In this document: positions 34,914 to 42,516 of the stretch, in pieces
Layout: the number at the start of each line of letters is the position of its first letter
Position numbering within the stretch: position 1 is the stretch's first letter
DNA from: an uncultured Sphingomonas sp.
Lineage (GTDB): Bacteria > Pseudomonadota > Alphaproteobacteria > Sphingomonadales > Sphingomonadaceae
Assembly: GCF_913777625.1 (NCBI RefSeq)
Contig: NZ_CAJYTI010000019.1
Coordinates: forward strand, 1 to 64,000
Direction: 5' to 3'
Length of the DNA: 64,000 bases
The notes under the pieces: model-generated
Databases searched by the model: none
What the model was told of the DNA's origin: nothing
What the model saw: only the letters and a program-made list of their open reading frames with translations
Translations under genes and position numbers: made by a program

Positions 34914-35000
34914 CTCAAATCGTGATGCTGCAATGCGTCATTCAGGCACTGGCGGGCCCCGGTTCGAGGGCTGGTCGGGGTGCCTTTCTCTCTCGCTCCC

Positions 35001-35092
35001 CTTCCGCTTGGGGGAGGGGCTGGGGGAGGGAATGACGTGGAAGAAGCGGCGTGCCGATCCAGCCCCTCCCCCGACCCCTCCCGCAAGCGGAA
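35001..35092. repeat. Long imperfect inverted repeat with purine-rich arms
   Basis: The arms, about 30 bp each (35001-35030 and 35062-35092), start with CTTCCGCTTG and continue as G-rich or C-rich runs such as GGGAGGGG. They pair with a few mismatches across a 31-bp core. The element occupies most of the space between the operator and the histidine kinase gene, in a 352-bp gap that otherwise shows no gene. It looks like a dispersed intergenic repeat and could fold as a terminator-like hairpin for any transcript crossing it. Confidence 0.6.
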
Positions 35093-35142
35093 GCGGAGCG
35101 CAGATGGACGCCGCCGCCTTTTCACGGCGAGGCGGCTGATCC

Positions 35143-36705
35143 ATGACCATGGCGCGCATCCTCGGAACGATCTGCCTGGGGCTCGCGCTCGCCGTTGCCG
35201 CGACCTTTGGCCGGCTGTTCCTGAAGGCGCGTGAGGGGCGCCGCGCCGCCGATGCCGCGAATCGCGCACAGACCGAGCGGCTCTGCGCCGAGATCGCCGC
35301 GCACCGCGAAACCGAGGCGGCGCTGGAGCGCGCAAGGGATGCCGCCGAAGCGGCCAACGCCGCCAAGACGCGCTATCTCGTCGCGGTCAGCCACGAGATC
35401 CGCTCGCCGCTCAACGCCATCTATGGCTATGCGCAGCTGCTGGAGCGCGGGGACTCGATCCCGCCTGCCGAGGCCGGCGGGGTGATCCGCCGCTCGGCCG
35501 AGCATCTCACCAACCTCGTCGAGGGCCTGCTCGATATCTCGCGCGTCGAAAGCGGCGTGCTGCAGGTTCGCCAGGAGCTGGTCCGGCTGCCCGCGCTGCT
35601 GGAGCAGGTGGTGGAGATGTTCCGCGTCCAGGCCGCGGCCAAGGGACTGTCGCTCGACTATGTCGTCGACGGCCGGCTCCCCGCCTATGTCCGCACCGAC
35701 GAGAAGCGGCTGCGCCAGATCCTGATCAACCTGCTGTCCAACGCGATCAAATATACCGATGCCGGCGGCGCGACGCTCACCGTGCGCTACCGCAGCCAGA
35801 GCGCCGCGATCGAGGTGCGCGATACCGGCCGCGGCATCCCGCCCGAGGATCTGGAGCGCATCTTCGAACCGTTCGAGCGGGGCCGCGCGCCCGATACGGT
35901 GATGCAGCCGGGCATCGGGCTGGGGCTCGCCATCACCCGCGTGCTGGCCCGTATTCTGGGCGGCGACATCACCGTGACCAGCGAGGTGGGCAAGGGCAGC
36001 GCCTTCCTGCTGCGGCTGATGTTGCCGGAGCCGATCGAGGCCCCGGCGGGTGCTGCCGCCTATCGCCGCGTCATCGGCTATGAGGGGCCGCGCAAGACGA
36101 TTCTCGTCATTGACGACAGCCCGGCACAGACCACGGTAGTCAACCACCTGCTCCGGCCGCTGGGCTTCGCGGTGTTCGAGGCGGGCGGCGGCGCGGCGGG
36201 GCTGGCGCTCGCCGATCACTGTGCGCCCGATCTGGTGCTGCTCGACATCCAGATGCCCGGATGCAGCGGCTGGGACATTGCCGACGCGCTGCGTGCGCGC
36301 TTCGGCGCGGGGCTGCGGATCGTGATGGTCTCGGCCAACGCGCATGAATTCCACGCCGGGCGCGACGGCCGCCGGACGCACGACGCGTTCCTCACCAAGC
36401 CGGTGGACCTGGACGCATTGCTCGACATGATCGCCCGGCAGCTGCGGCTCGACTGGATCGTGGAAGCGGCGGAAGCGGCCCCGGCCGCCGCGCCGCTGCC
36501 GGTCGCCCTGCCCGAAGGCGCGAAGCCCTATCTCGACGAGCTTCGCCGCTTTATGAAGCTCGGGCATGTTCGTGGAATCGAAACCACCCTGGTGACCCTG
36601 GAGAGGAACGTACCCGAAAGCGCCGAGCTCGTCGCGCGGCTGCGGCCGCAGCTGGCGGCGTTCGACCTGCGCGGGCTGGCAAGGACGCTCGACGATGTCG
36701 GCTGA
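35143..36705 (+). CDS. Hybrid sensor histidine kinase with receiver domain
   Basis: This is a 520-residue protein. One membrane helix is at about residues 5-22, then a coiled coil (30-75), HisKA with H84 in SHEIRSPLNAIYGYA, HATPase (N box ILINLLSNAIKYT, G boxes DTGRGIPP and GIGLGLAI) and a receiver domain with D368 in LVLLDIQMPG and the lysine in FLTKPVD. The C-terminal 90 residues are helical and may be a small regulatory or phosphotransfer-like part without an obvious histidine. There is no periplasmic sensor domain. ATG 35149 is an alternative start. It overlaps the response regulator by 11 bp. Confidence 0.92.
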   Translation: MTMARILGTICLGLALAVAATFGRLFLKAREGRRAADAANRAQTERLCAEIAAHRETEAALERARDAAEAANAAKTRYLVAVSHEIRSPLNAIYGYAQLLERGDSIPPAEAGGVIRRSAEHLTNLVEGLLDISRVESGVLQVRQELVRLPALLEQVVEMFRVQAAAKGLSLDYVVDGRLPAYVRTDEKRLRQILINLLSNAIKYTDAGGATLTVRYRSQSAAIEVRDTGRGIPPEDLERIFEPFERGRAPDTVMQPGIGLGLAITRVLARILGGDITVTSEVGKGSAFLLRLMLPEPIEAPAGAAAYRRVIGYEGPRKTILVIDDSPAQTTVVNHLLRPLGFAVFEAGGGAAGLALADHCAPDLVLLDIQMPGCSGWDIADALRARFGAGLRIVMVSANAHEFHAGRDGRRTHDAFLTKPVDLDALLDMIARQLRLDWIVEAAEAAPAAAPLPVALPEGAKPYLDELRRFMKLGHVRGIETTLVTLERNVPESAELVARLRPQLAAFDLRGLARTLDDVG

Positions 36706-37609
36706 CCCGGGCGCCACGATCCTGGTGGTGGACGACACCCCCGAATCGCTCCGCTTCCTCACCGCTACGCTGGAGCAGGCGGGGATGACCGTGCTGATCG
36801 CGGTCGACGGGCTCGCCGCCCTCGAGCTGCTGGAGCATGGCACGCCGGACCTGATCCTGATGGACGCGGTGATGCCGGGGCTCGACGGGTTCAGCACCAC
36901 GCGGCGGATCAAGGGAGACGGCCGTTTCCGCCATGTGCCGGTGATCTTCATGACCGGGCTTACCGAAAGCGAGCATGTCGTGCGCGGGCTCGATGCCGGC
37001 GCGGTCGATTATGTCCACAAGCCGATCGTCGTCGACGAATTGCTCGCGCGCGTTTCGGTGCATCTCGCCAATGCGCGAATCGCGCAGAGCAGCCAGATCG
37101 CGCTCGACACCGCCGGGCGCCCCTCCTTCGCGGTGGACGAGGGCGGGCGCACGCGCTGGCTGACCCCGCTCGCCGCCGACGTGATCGAGCGGCTGTTCCC
37201 GGCCTGGTCGCCCCGCGCGCTGGACCTGCCCGAGGAACTGGCCGCGATCGTGCGGCGGCTGCAGGATCCGGCGGTGCCGCCGGGCGCGCACGCCGGCCTG
37301 CAGATCGGCGACAGCGCGCTCCAGTGCAGCTTCCTGCGCCAGACCAGCGCGAACGAATGGCTGTTCCGGCTGACCGAGAAGCGCGAGGGCGACGCCGAGC
37401 GCATCCTTGCCGAGCGCCACGGCCTCACCTCGCGCGAGGCCGAGGTGCTGGTGTGGCTCAGCCGCGGCAAGCAGAATCGCGAGATCAGCGAGATCCTCGA
37501 GATCAGCCCGCGCACCGTAAACAAGCATCTCGAACAGATTTTCCAGAAGATGGGCGTCGAGAACCGCGCCTCGGCCACCGCGATCGCCGTGGCGACGCTG
37601 GCGGGATGA
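36695..37609 (+). CDS. Response regulator with LuxR-type DNA-binding domain
   Basis: This is a 304-residue protein. The receiver domain covers residues 1-125, with the phosphorylation site D57 in LILMDAVMPG and the conserved lysine in YVHKPI. A C-terminal LuxR/FixJ helix-turn-helix spans about 240-300 (LTSREAEVLVWLSRGKQNREI, then ISPRTVNKHLEQIFQKMGVENR). A middle section of roughly 100 residues (FAVDEGGRTRWLTPLAADVIERL) is not a standard linker and may bind a partner. It overlaps the kinase gene by 11 bp and the sulfotransferase gene by 4 bp, so all three are translated together. Targets are unknown; the divergent guanidine operon is one possibility. Confidence 0.9.
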   Translation: MSADPGATILVVDDTPESLRFLTATLEQAGMTVLIAVDGLAALELLEHGTPDLILMDAVMPGLDGFSTTRRIKGDGRFRHVPVIFMTGLTESEHVVRGLDAGAVDYVHKPIVVDELLARVSVHLANARIAQSSQIALDTAGRPSFAVDEGGRTRWLTPLAADVIERLFPAWSPRALDLPEELAAIVRRLQDPAVPPGAHAGLQIGDSALQCSFLRQTSANEWLFRLTEKREGDAERILAERHGLTSREAEVLVWLSRGKQNREISEILEISPRTVNKHLEQIFQKMGVENRASATAIAVATLAG

Positions 37610-39153
37610 GCGCGGCGGCGGCGCGGGCGGCGCTGGAGCGGGGCGATCTCGATACGGCGGCGCGGTTCGCATCGGCTGTGCTTCCGTCGGCCGAGGGCGC
37701 TTTCCTGTTGGGCGTGATCGCGGCGGAGCAGGGGCGTATCGGCGAGGCGCTTCGGCAGATCGAGGCAGCGGTGGCGGAAGACCCGCGCGGCGAATATCGT
37801 GCGCAGCTCGCGCGGCTCTACACGCTGGTGCGGCGCGACGCGGACGCGGTGGCGCAGCTGGCCGCCGCCGAAGCCGACTTGCCCGCCGATGCGCTGTCGC
37901 GCGACACGATCGGCTGCGTCTATGCCCGGCTCGGCGACCATCAGGCGGCGCTCCCGCACTTTGATGCGGCGGTGGCGCTGGCACCGGACAACGATGCCTT
38001 TCTCTACAATCAGGCGGCGACGCTGAGCTTTCTGGGCCAGACGGACGCAGCCGAGGCGGCGCTGGAGACGCTGCTCGCGCGCAGCCCCGACGATGCCCGG
38101 GCGCACCATCTGCTGGCGGGATTGCGCAAGCAGAGCGCGGGCGACAACCATGTCGAGCGGCTCCGCGCGGCCAAGGCGCGGGCGCGGGGGCCCGATCGGC
38201 TGCTCACCGGCTATGCGTTGGCGAAGGAGCTGGAAGATATCGGCGAGGGCGACGCGGCGCTGGCCTGCCTGATCGAGGTCAATGCCGCGCACCGCGCGAC
38301 GCTCGGCTATGACCCGGCGCGCGATGTGGCGATCGTCGATGCGATGGGGGCAAGCTGGCCCGCCTTCGCCGCCGCGCCGGTGACGGATGCGCCCGTTGCG
38401 GCACCGATCCTGATCCTCGGCATGCCGCGCACCGGCACGACGCTGGTCGATCGCATCCTTGCCGCGCATCCGGCGGTGGAGAGCGTCGGCGAGCTGCAGG
38501 CGCTGCCGCTGGCGGTGAAGGCCGCCTCGGGTACGCGCAGCCGCACGGTGCTCGATCCCGAGACGCTGCACGCCGCCGCGCGTGCTGATCTGGGAGCGAT
38601 CGGCCGCGACTATCTGGCGCGCGCGGCCCCGCACCGGCGGATGCCGGAGCGGCGCTTCGTCGACAAATTCCCCGGCAATTTCCATTATGCCGGCATCGCC
38701 GCGCGCGCGCTGCCCAATGCCGCGATCGTCTGCCTGCGGCGCAACCCGATGGACACGGTGCTCGCCAATTTCCGCAACCTGTTCGCGATCAGCTCGCGCT
38801 ATTACGACTATAGCTACGACCTGCTCGACATCGCCGCCTATGTCGCGGGCTTCGAACGGCTGATGGCGCTGTGGCGTACCGCGCTGCCCGGCCGCATCCT
38901 CGAGCTGCGCTACGAGGATATCGTCGCCGATCAGGAAGGCGCGACGCGGCGGCTGCTCGGCCATTGCGGGCTGGACTGGTCGGACCGCTGCCTGGAATTC
39001 CACGCGCAGGGCGGGGCCGTCTCCACCCCCAGCGCCGCGCAGGTCCGCCGCCCGATCTACCGCGACTCGGTGGCGCGCTGGCGGCGTCACGAAGCGGTGC
39101 TGGCGCCGGTCGCCGTCTATTTCGCCGAGCGCGGCATCGCCATCGACCAATAG
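37606..39153 (+). CDS. TPR-repeat sulfotransferase
   Basis: This is a 515-residue protein. The first 250 residues are tetratricopeptide repeats (for example AFLLGVIAAEQGRIGEALRQI, then DTIGCVYARLGDHQAALPHF). The last 250 are a PAPS-dependent sulfotransferase with the 5'-phosphosulfate loop ILGMPRTGTTLVDRIL near residue 270 and the 3'-phosphate region AAIVCLRRNPMDTVLANFRN. It transfers sulfate from PAPS to an unknown acceptor, perhaps a protein tyrosine or a glycan. The ATG overlaps the regulator stop (ATGA), an unusual partner for a two-component system. Frames extending upstream fall inside the regulator gene and are not used. Confidence 0.9.
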   Translation: MSAAAARAALERGDLDTAARFASAVLPSAEGAFLLGVIAAEQGRIGEALRQIEAAVAEDPRGEYRAQLARLYTLVRRDADAVAQLAAAEADLPADALSRDTIGCVYARLGDHQAALPHFDAAVALAPDNDAFLYNQAATLSFLGQTDAAEAALETLLARSPDDARAHHLLAGLRKQSAGDNHVERLRAAKARARGPDRLLTGYALAKELEDIGEGDAALACLIEVNAAHRATLGYDPARDVAIVDAMGASWPAFAAAPVTDAPVAAPILILGMPRTGTTLVDRILAAHPAVESVGELQALPLAVKAASGTRSRTVLDPETLHAAARADLGAIGRDYLARAAPHRRMPERRFVDKFPGNFHYAGIAARALPNAAIVCLRRNPMDTVLANFRNLFAISSRYYDYSYDLLDIAAYVAGFERLMALWRTALPGRILELRYEDIVADQEGATRRLLGHCGLDWSDRCLEFHAQGGAVSTPSAAQVRRPIYRDSVARWRRHEAVLAPVAVYFAERGIAIDQ

Positions 39154-39210
39154 ATTCCTACGTCAAACGGCGCATGGCGTGGTGCGGTGCACCCCGGCAG
39201 CATCGCCGTT

Positions 39211-39585
39211 ATGCTGCGCCTTTCCTGCCTTGCCCTGCTTGCTGCGCTGATGGCGGCCCCCGCCGCACAGGCCGGCACGCTGCCCACCGCCAAGCTCGTC
39301 CGCTGCGGCGAGGGCGACTGCCTGCTGCTCCGCGGTGGGCGCAGCTCCGCAGGGGCGATCGTCACGGTCAATGGCAGGGCGGTGGCGGTGGAGGGCGGGC
39401 GCGGCTGGAAGCTGCGGGTGCCGGTGGCGACGGTGCGCGACTGGGCCTCCCCCTACGCCCGGTCGCTTGCGGTCGCCGTGGTCGATGCGGACGGGCAGGT
39501 GGAGCAGCGCGAAACCGTGCGCCTGCCGGTCGGGCTCCTGGGCCACAACACCGAGCTCGCCGCGCTGGTAGTACGCGCACGCTGA
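39211..39585 (+). CDS. Small secreted protein of unknown function
   Basis: This 124-residue protein starts with a signal peptide (MLRLSCLALLAALMAAPAAQAG), followed by about 100 residues of beta-rich sequence with a cysteine pair in VRCGEGDCLLLRGG and no known motif. An in-frame ATG 24 bp upstream gives a longer, less signal-like start. GC-rich third positions support it as coding. It is 57 bp downstream of the sulfotransferase gene and may be periplasmic. I do not recognise the family. Confidence 0.65.
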   Translation: MLRLSCLALLAALMAAPAAQAGTLPTAKLVRCGEGDCLLLRGGRSSAGAIVTVNGRAVAVEGGRGWKLRVPVATVRDWASPYARSLAVAVVDADGQVEQRETVRLPVGLLGHNTELAALVVRAR

Positions 39586-39792
39586 TTCGTAATAAGGGTG
39601 GAGTCGATCTACTGGGTGTGAAGAAACGTTCAACAAGTAATAAAGTCTGCTGCGCTGCAAAACTTGGCGGGAAGTGGTTCCTGACAAGTTGATCGGTGTC
39701 GGTGCTGCTTTTATACTTGCTGTTGCGTTCTCCCGCGACTAGAGGCGCCGCAACCGCTCGGTTGAGGCGGCACTTGGTTGCAGGAGATTCCC

Positions 39793-40125
39793 ATGAAGAT
39801 GCTCGTCGCGGCCGCTGCCGCGCTCTCGATCAGCACCGCCGCCTTCGCCGGCACCACCGATACCGGCTTCGGCAAGCCCTCGGCGACGCTGTCGCTCGCC
39901 GGCCTCGACCTGGCGACGGCGGACGGCCAGCAGCGCCTGGCGACCCGCGTCGATCAGGCGGCCCGCGCGGTGTGCGGCGAAAGCCTCGCCACCATCCATC
40001 CGGACCTCGAAGCCCGCGCCCGCGCCTGCCGCGCCGACGTGGCCGAGCAGGTTCGCGCGCAGATCGAAGCCCGCGTCGCCCAGATGAACCGCGGCAAGGG
40101 CGTGCAGGTCGCGTCGCTGCGCTGA
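39793..40125 (+). CDS. UrcA-family small secreted protein
   Basis: This 110-residue protein has a signal peptide (MKMLVAAAAALSISTAAFAG) and the UrcA-like arrangement of VSLAGLDLAT-type strand, DQAARAVCGE and a second cysteine in ARACRADV. Sphingomonads have many such short proteins of unknown role. The start is clear from the signal peptide, and GGAG lies seven bases before the ATG at 39781-39786. The 207 bp upstream contain AT-rich stretches (two GTAATAA copies near 39588 and 39634) but no recognised promoter. Confidence 0.85.
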   Translation: MKMLVAAAAALSISTAAFAGTTDTGFGKPSATLSLAGLDLATADGQQRLATRVDQAARAVCGESLATIHPDLEARARACRADVAEQVRAQIEARVAQMNRGKGVQVASLR

Positions 40126-40307
40126 TCCTCGCCCTCGGGCGGTACTCGCGGCCGTGCGGACCCCGATCGGGTGTGCGCCGCCGTGTCGTTTTGGCGCGCT
40201 ACGTCATTCGGACACCTGCGCGGACGAGGGCGGGCGCATAGGCTTTCGGGCAAGCCAGGGTGGTGCCGCAGGGGCGCCACGAACGCAACGCTCGGGACCA
40301 AGCGCGC

Positions 40308-41192
40308 ATGACCAAGGGCCTCGTCAACCTGATACCGCCGGCCTGCGTGGCCGCGATCGTCTGCTTCTGGGCGTTCGCGCCCAGGGCGGTGCTCGATTAT
40401 GGCTGGACGCTGGTGATCACCTCGTCGCTGATCACCCTGTTCGTCCAGGGGCTGGAGTTCCTGTTCGAGCGCCATAGCGGCTGGCGGATGAACTGGCGCG
40501 AATTCTGGACCGACCTGTTCTATGTCGTGCTCGGTGCCACCGCGATCTCCTGGGTCTCGGAGGCGCTGGCCGAGGCGCCGCTGCTCGCGCTGAAGCACAA
40601 GCTGGGCATCGCGACGCCCTGGGCGATGCACTGGCCGTTCCTGGCGCAGGTGGCGCTGGTCATCTTCCTGATCGAGTTCGGCCAATATTGGATGCACCGG
40701 CTGATGCACAATGTGACGCCGTTCTGGCTCACCCATGCGCCGCACCACCACATCACCCAGCTGAATGCCGCCAAGGGCTATGTCGGCAACCCGATCGAGC
40801 TGTTCCTGATCAGCCTCAGCGTCGTCGCGCTGTTCGACTTGCCGCTGCCGGCGATCTTCTGCGCGGTGAACGTGCTGGGCGTCGTCTCCACCTTCGCCCA
40901 CGCCAATGTTCGCTCCGATCCGCCGATCTGGTACAGCTTCGTGTTCACCACGATCCGCCACCACAGCCTGCACCATTCGGTGCCCTATGAGGATACGCGC
41001 TGCAATTACGGCAACTCGCTGATCCTGCTCGATCGCATCTTCGGCACCTACAAGGAGGGCGAGGCATCGGTGGTCGGCCAGGACGAGCGCCGCCGCCTGT
41101 CGATCCGCGAGCAATGGCTGTTCCCGTTCCAGCCGATCCTCGCCCGGCTGAAGCAGCGCCCGGCCCCCACCGCCGACGTCGCGGCGGGCTGA
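40308..41192 (+). CDS. Sterol desaturase/fatty acid hydroxylase superfamily protein (second paralogue)
   Basis: This 294-residue membrane protein has the same histidine clusters as the paralogue at 22730: QYWMHRLMHN, THAPHHHITQLNA and HHSLHHS. The identity is high across the catalytic core (YVGNPIELFLI versus SVGNPIELFLI) and lower at the ends. Four hydrophobic stretches lie near residues 10-27, 33-50, 110-128 and 165-195. A lipid or carotenoid substrate is likely. The ATG at 40308 is the first that fits, though its ribosome site is poor. It is followed directly, 5 bp after its stop, by a secreted beta-propeller protein that has no counterpart at the other locus. Confidence 0.88.
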   Translation: MTKGLVNLIPPACVAAIVCFWAFAPRAVLDYGWTLVITSSLITLFVQGLEFLFERHSGWRMNWREFWTDLFYVVLGATAISWVSEALAEAPLLALKHKLGIATPWAMHWPFLAQVALVIFLIEFGQYWMHRLMHNVTPFWLTHAPHHHITQLNAAKGYVGNPIELFLISLSVVALFDLPLPAIFCAVNVLGVVSTFAHANVRSDPPIWYSFVFTTIRHHSLHHSVPYEDTRCNYGNSLILLDRIFGTYKEGEASVVGQDERRRLSIREQWLFPFQPILARLKQRPAPTADVAAG

Positions 41193-41197
41193 GCGCG

Positions 41198-42133
41198 ATG
41201 GTCTGGATGCCGATGCTGGCCGCATTTCTCGCCGCCGCGCCCATGCCCGCCGACGCGCAGCCGCGCGAGGAGCAGGTGCTCACCGTCCCCGGCTTCGCCG
41301 ACTTTCTTGCGGTTGACGGCGACAGCGTATGGGCGACCAACAAGGGCAGGGTCGAGCGCTGGTCGCGCGCCGGCAAGCTCGCCGAAGTGGCGATGGGGCA
41401 TCCCTGCGGCGCGATGGCGATCGCGGAGGGCGCCTTGTGGGTCGCCGATTGCAAGGAGGGCACGCTCAACCGCATCGACCTGAAGACGGCCAGGCTGGTG
41501 GCGTCGATCCCCACCGGCATCGCCAATCCGCTCGGCGAGCTCAACGTCGTCGCCGGCGCCGGATCGATCTGGGTGGCGAGCGACAATGCCGGCAGGATCG
41601 CCCGCGTCGACCCCGCCGACAACCGCGTCGTCGCCACGGTCGCGGTCGATCCGGGGACGCATTACCTTGCCTTCGGGCTCGGCGCCTTGTGGGCGGTGAG
41701 CAGCGGCAAGCAATCGCTCCAGCGGATCGATCCCACCACCAATGCGGTGACGGGCCGCACCACGCTCGGCAAGCAGCCCGGCTTCCTTGCCGCCGGCGAA
41801 GGCGCGGTGTGGGTGCAGGAGCAGGGCGACGGCACGCTGGCGCGGATCGATCCGGCCAGCGTGCAGGTCACCGGCCGGGTGAAGGTGGGCACCGACCTGC
41901 TCTACGGCGACATCGATACCGGCGGCGGCTTGGTGTGGCTGCGCACCACCGCCGACCAGAATTTCGTGATGGTCGATCCGACGTCGCTCGCCATTACGGG
42001 GCGGCTGGGCAAGGCCAGCGGCAGCGGCGCGCTGCGCTATGCCGGCGGCGGCCTATGGACCAGCGCGCACGACGTCCACACCCTGTCCTGGTGGAGCCTC
42101 GCGCCCGCATCGCCGGTCAGCGTAACAAATTGA
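41198..42133 (+). CDS. Secreted Vgb/NHL-like beta-propeller protein
   Basis: This 311-residue protein has a signal peptide ending near ADAQ, then about six or seven repeats with the pattern GSIWVASDNAGRIARVDP and GALWAVSSGKQSLQRIDP. They recur roughly every 42 residues and make a six- or seven-bladed propeller. Streptogramin lyase (Vgb) shares the fold, but the active-site histidines of that enzyme cannot be confirmed here, so it may simply bind a ligand. It sits 5 bp after the desaturase gene and likely shares its transcript. Location is periplasmic or outer membrane. Confidence 0.78.
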   Translation: MVWMPMLAAFLAAAPMPADAQPREEQVLTVPGFADFLAVDGDSVWATNKGRVERWSRAGKLAEVAMGHPCGAMAIAEGALWVADCKEGTLNRIDLKTARLVASIPTGIANPLGELNVVAGAGSIWVASDNAGRIARVDPADNRVVATVAVDPGTHYLAFGLGALWAVSSGKQSLQRIDPTTNAVTGRTTLGKQPGFLAAGEGAVWVQEQGDGTLARIDPASVQVTGRVKVGTDLLYGDIDTGGGLVWLRTTADQNFVMVDPTSLAITGRLGKASGSGALRYAGGGLWTSAHDVHTLSWWSLAPASPVSVTN

Positions 42134-42187
42134 CGCTTCCTGTCCTCCCCCGCCAAGGCAGGGCAATCGCATTTGGCCAAAATACGT

Positions 42188-42284
42188 CGTCATCCCCGCG
42201 AAGGCGGGGATTCATTGGCGCTGACGCCGAGATTCTTTCCCCCGGCGCTCAGGGCAATGGATTCCCGCCTTCGCGGGAATGACG
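42188..42284. repeat. Dispersed repeat: 24-bp inverted arms, each itself a small hairpin
   Basis: CGTCATCCCCGCGAAGGCGG at the left (from 42188) and its complement at the right (to 42284) flank a 49-bp core. Each arm folds on itself through CCCGC-GAAG-GCGGG. The shape matches the REP-like elements common in sphingomonads and other alphaproteobacteria. It lies in a 383-bp gap upstream of a receptor gene; the remaining part of that gap has no recognisable feature apart from the receptor's ribosome site. The element at 24721-24787 is related in its arm core. Confidence 0.75.
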
Positions 42285-42516
42285 ATCGCTTTTCGAAACC
42301 CGCCGGCCCCTGGCTTCATATGCGATCCCCCTGCCCAGGCGGGGGAGGATTTCTCGTACTGCCGATCGATTTCCGTTCGCGTCCCGGCGCGGGATTGCTG
42401 CGATGCGGTACGTCAAACGCCCCATGGCGGGCCGCCCGATTTCCCCAAACTCTACAGGCACAAACACGCCCCGACAGCAGGGCGACCGGGGTTTCAACAA
42501 CGAAAAGGGGGCAAGG

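Noticed and set aside
34790..34930. Guanidine-I riboswitch ahead of the guanidine operon
   Set aside because: I looked for its conserved elements in the leader and found none. The dyad and promoter explain the region better, although a covariance search would be decisive.
39588..39640. Two GTAATAA copies as a third operator for the NikR-like regulator
   Set aside because: They are direct, not inverted, and about 47 bp apart, so they do not have the 28-bp dyad geometry.
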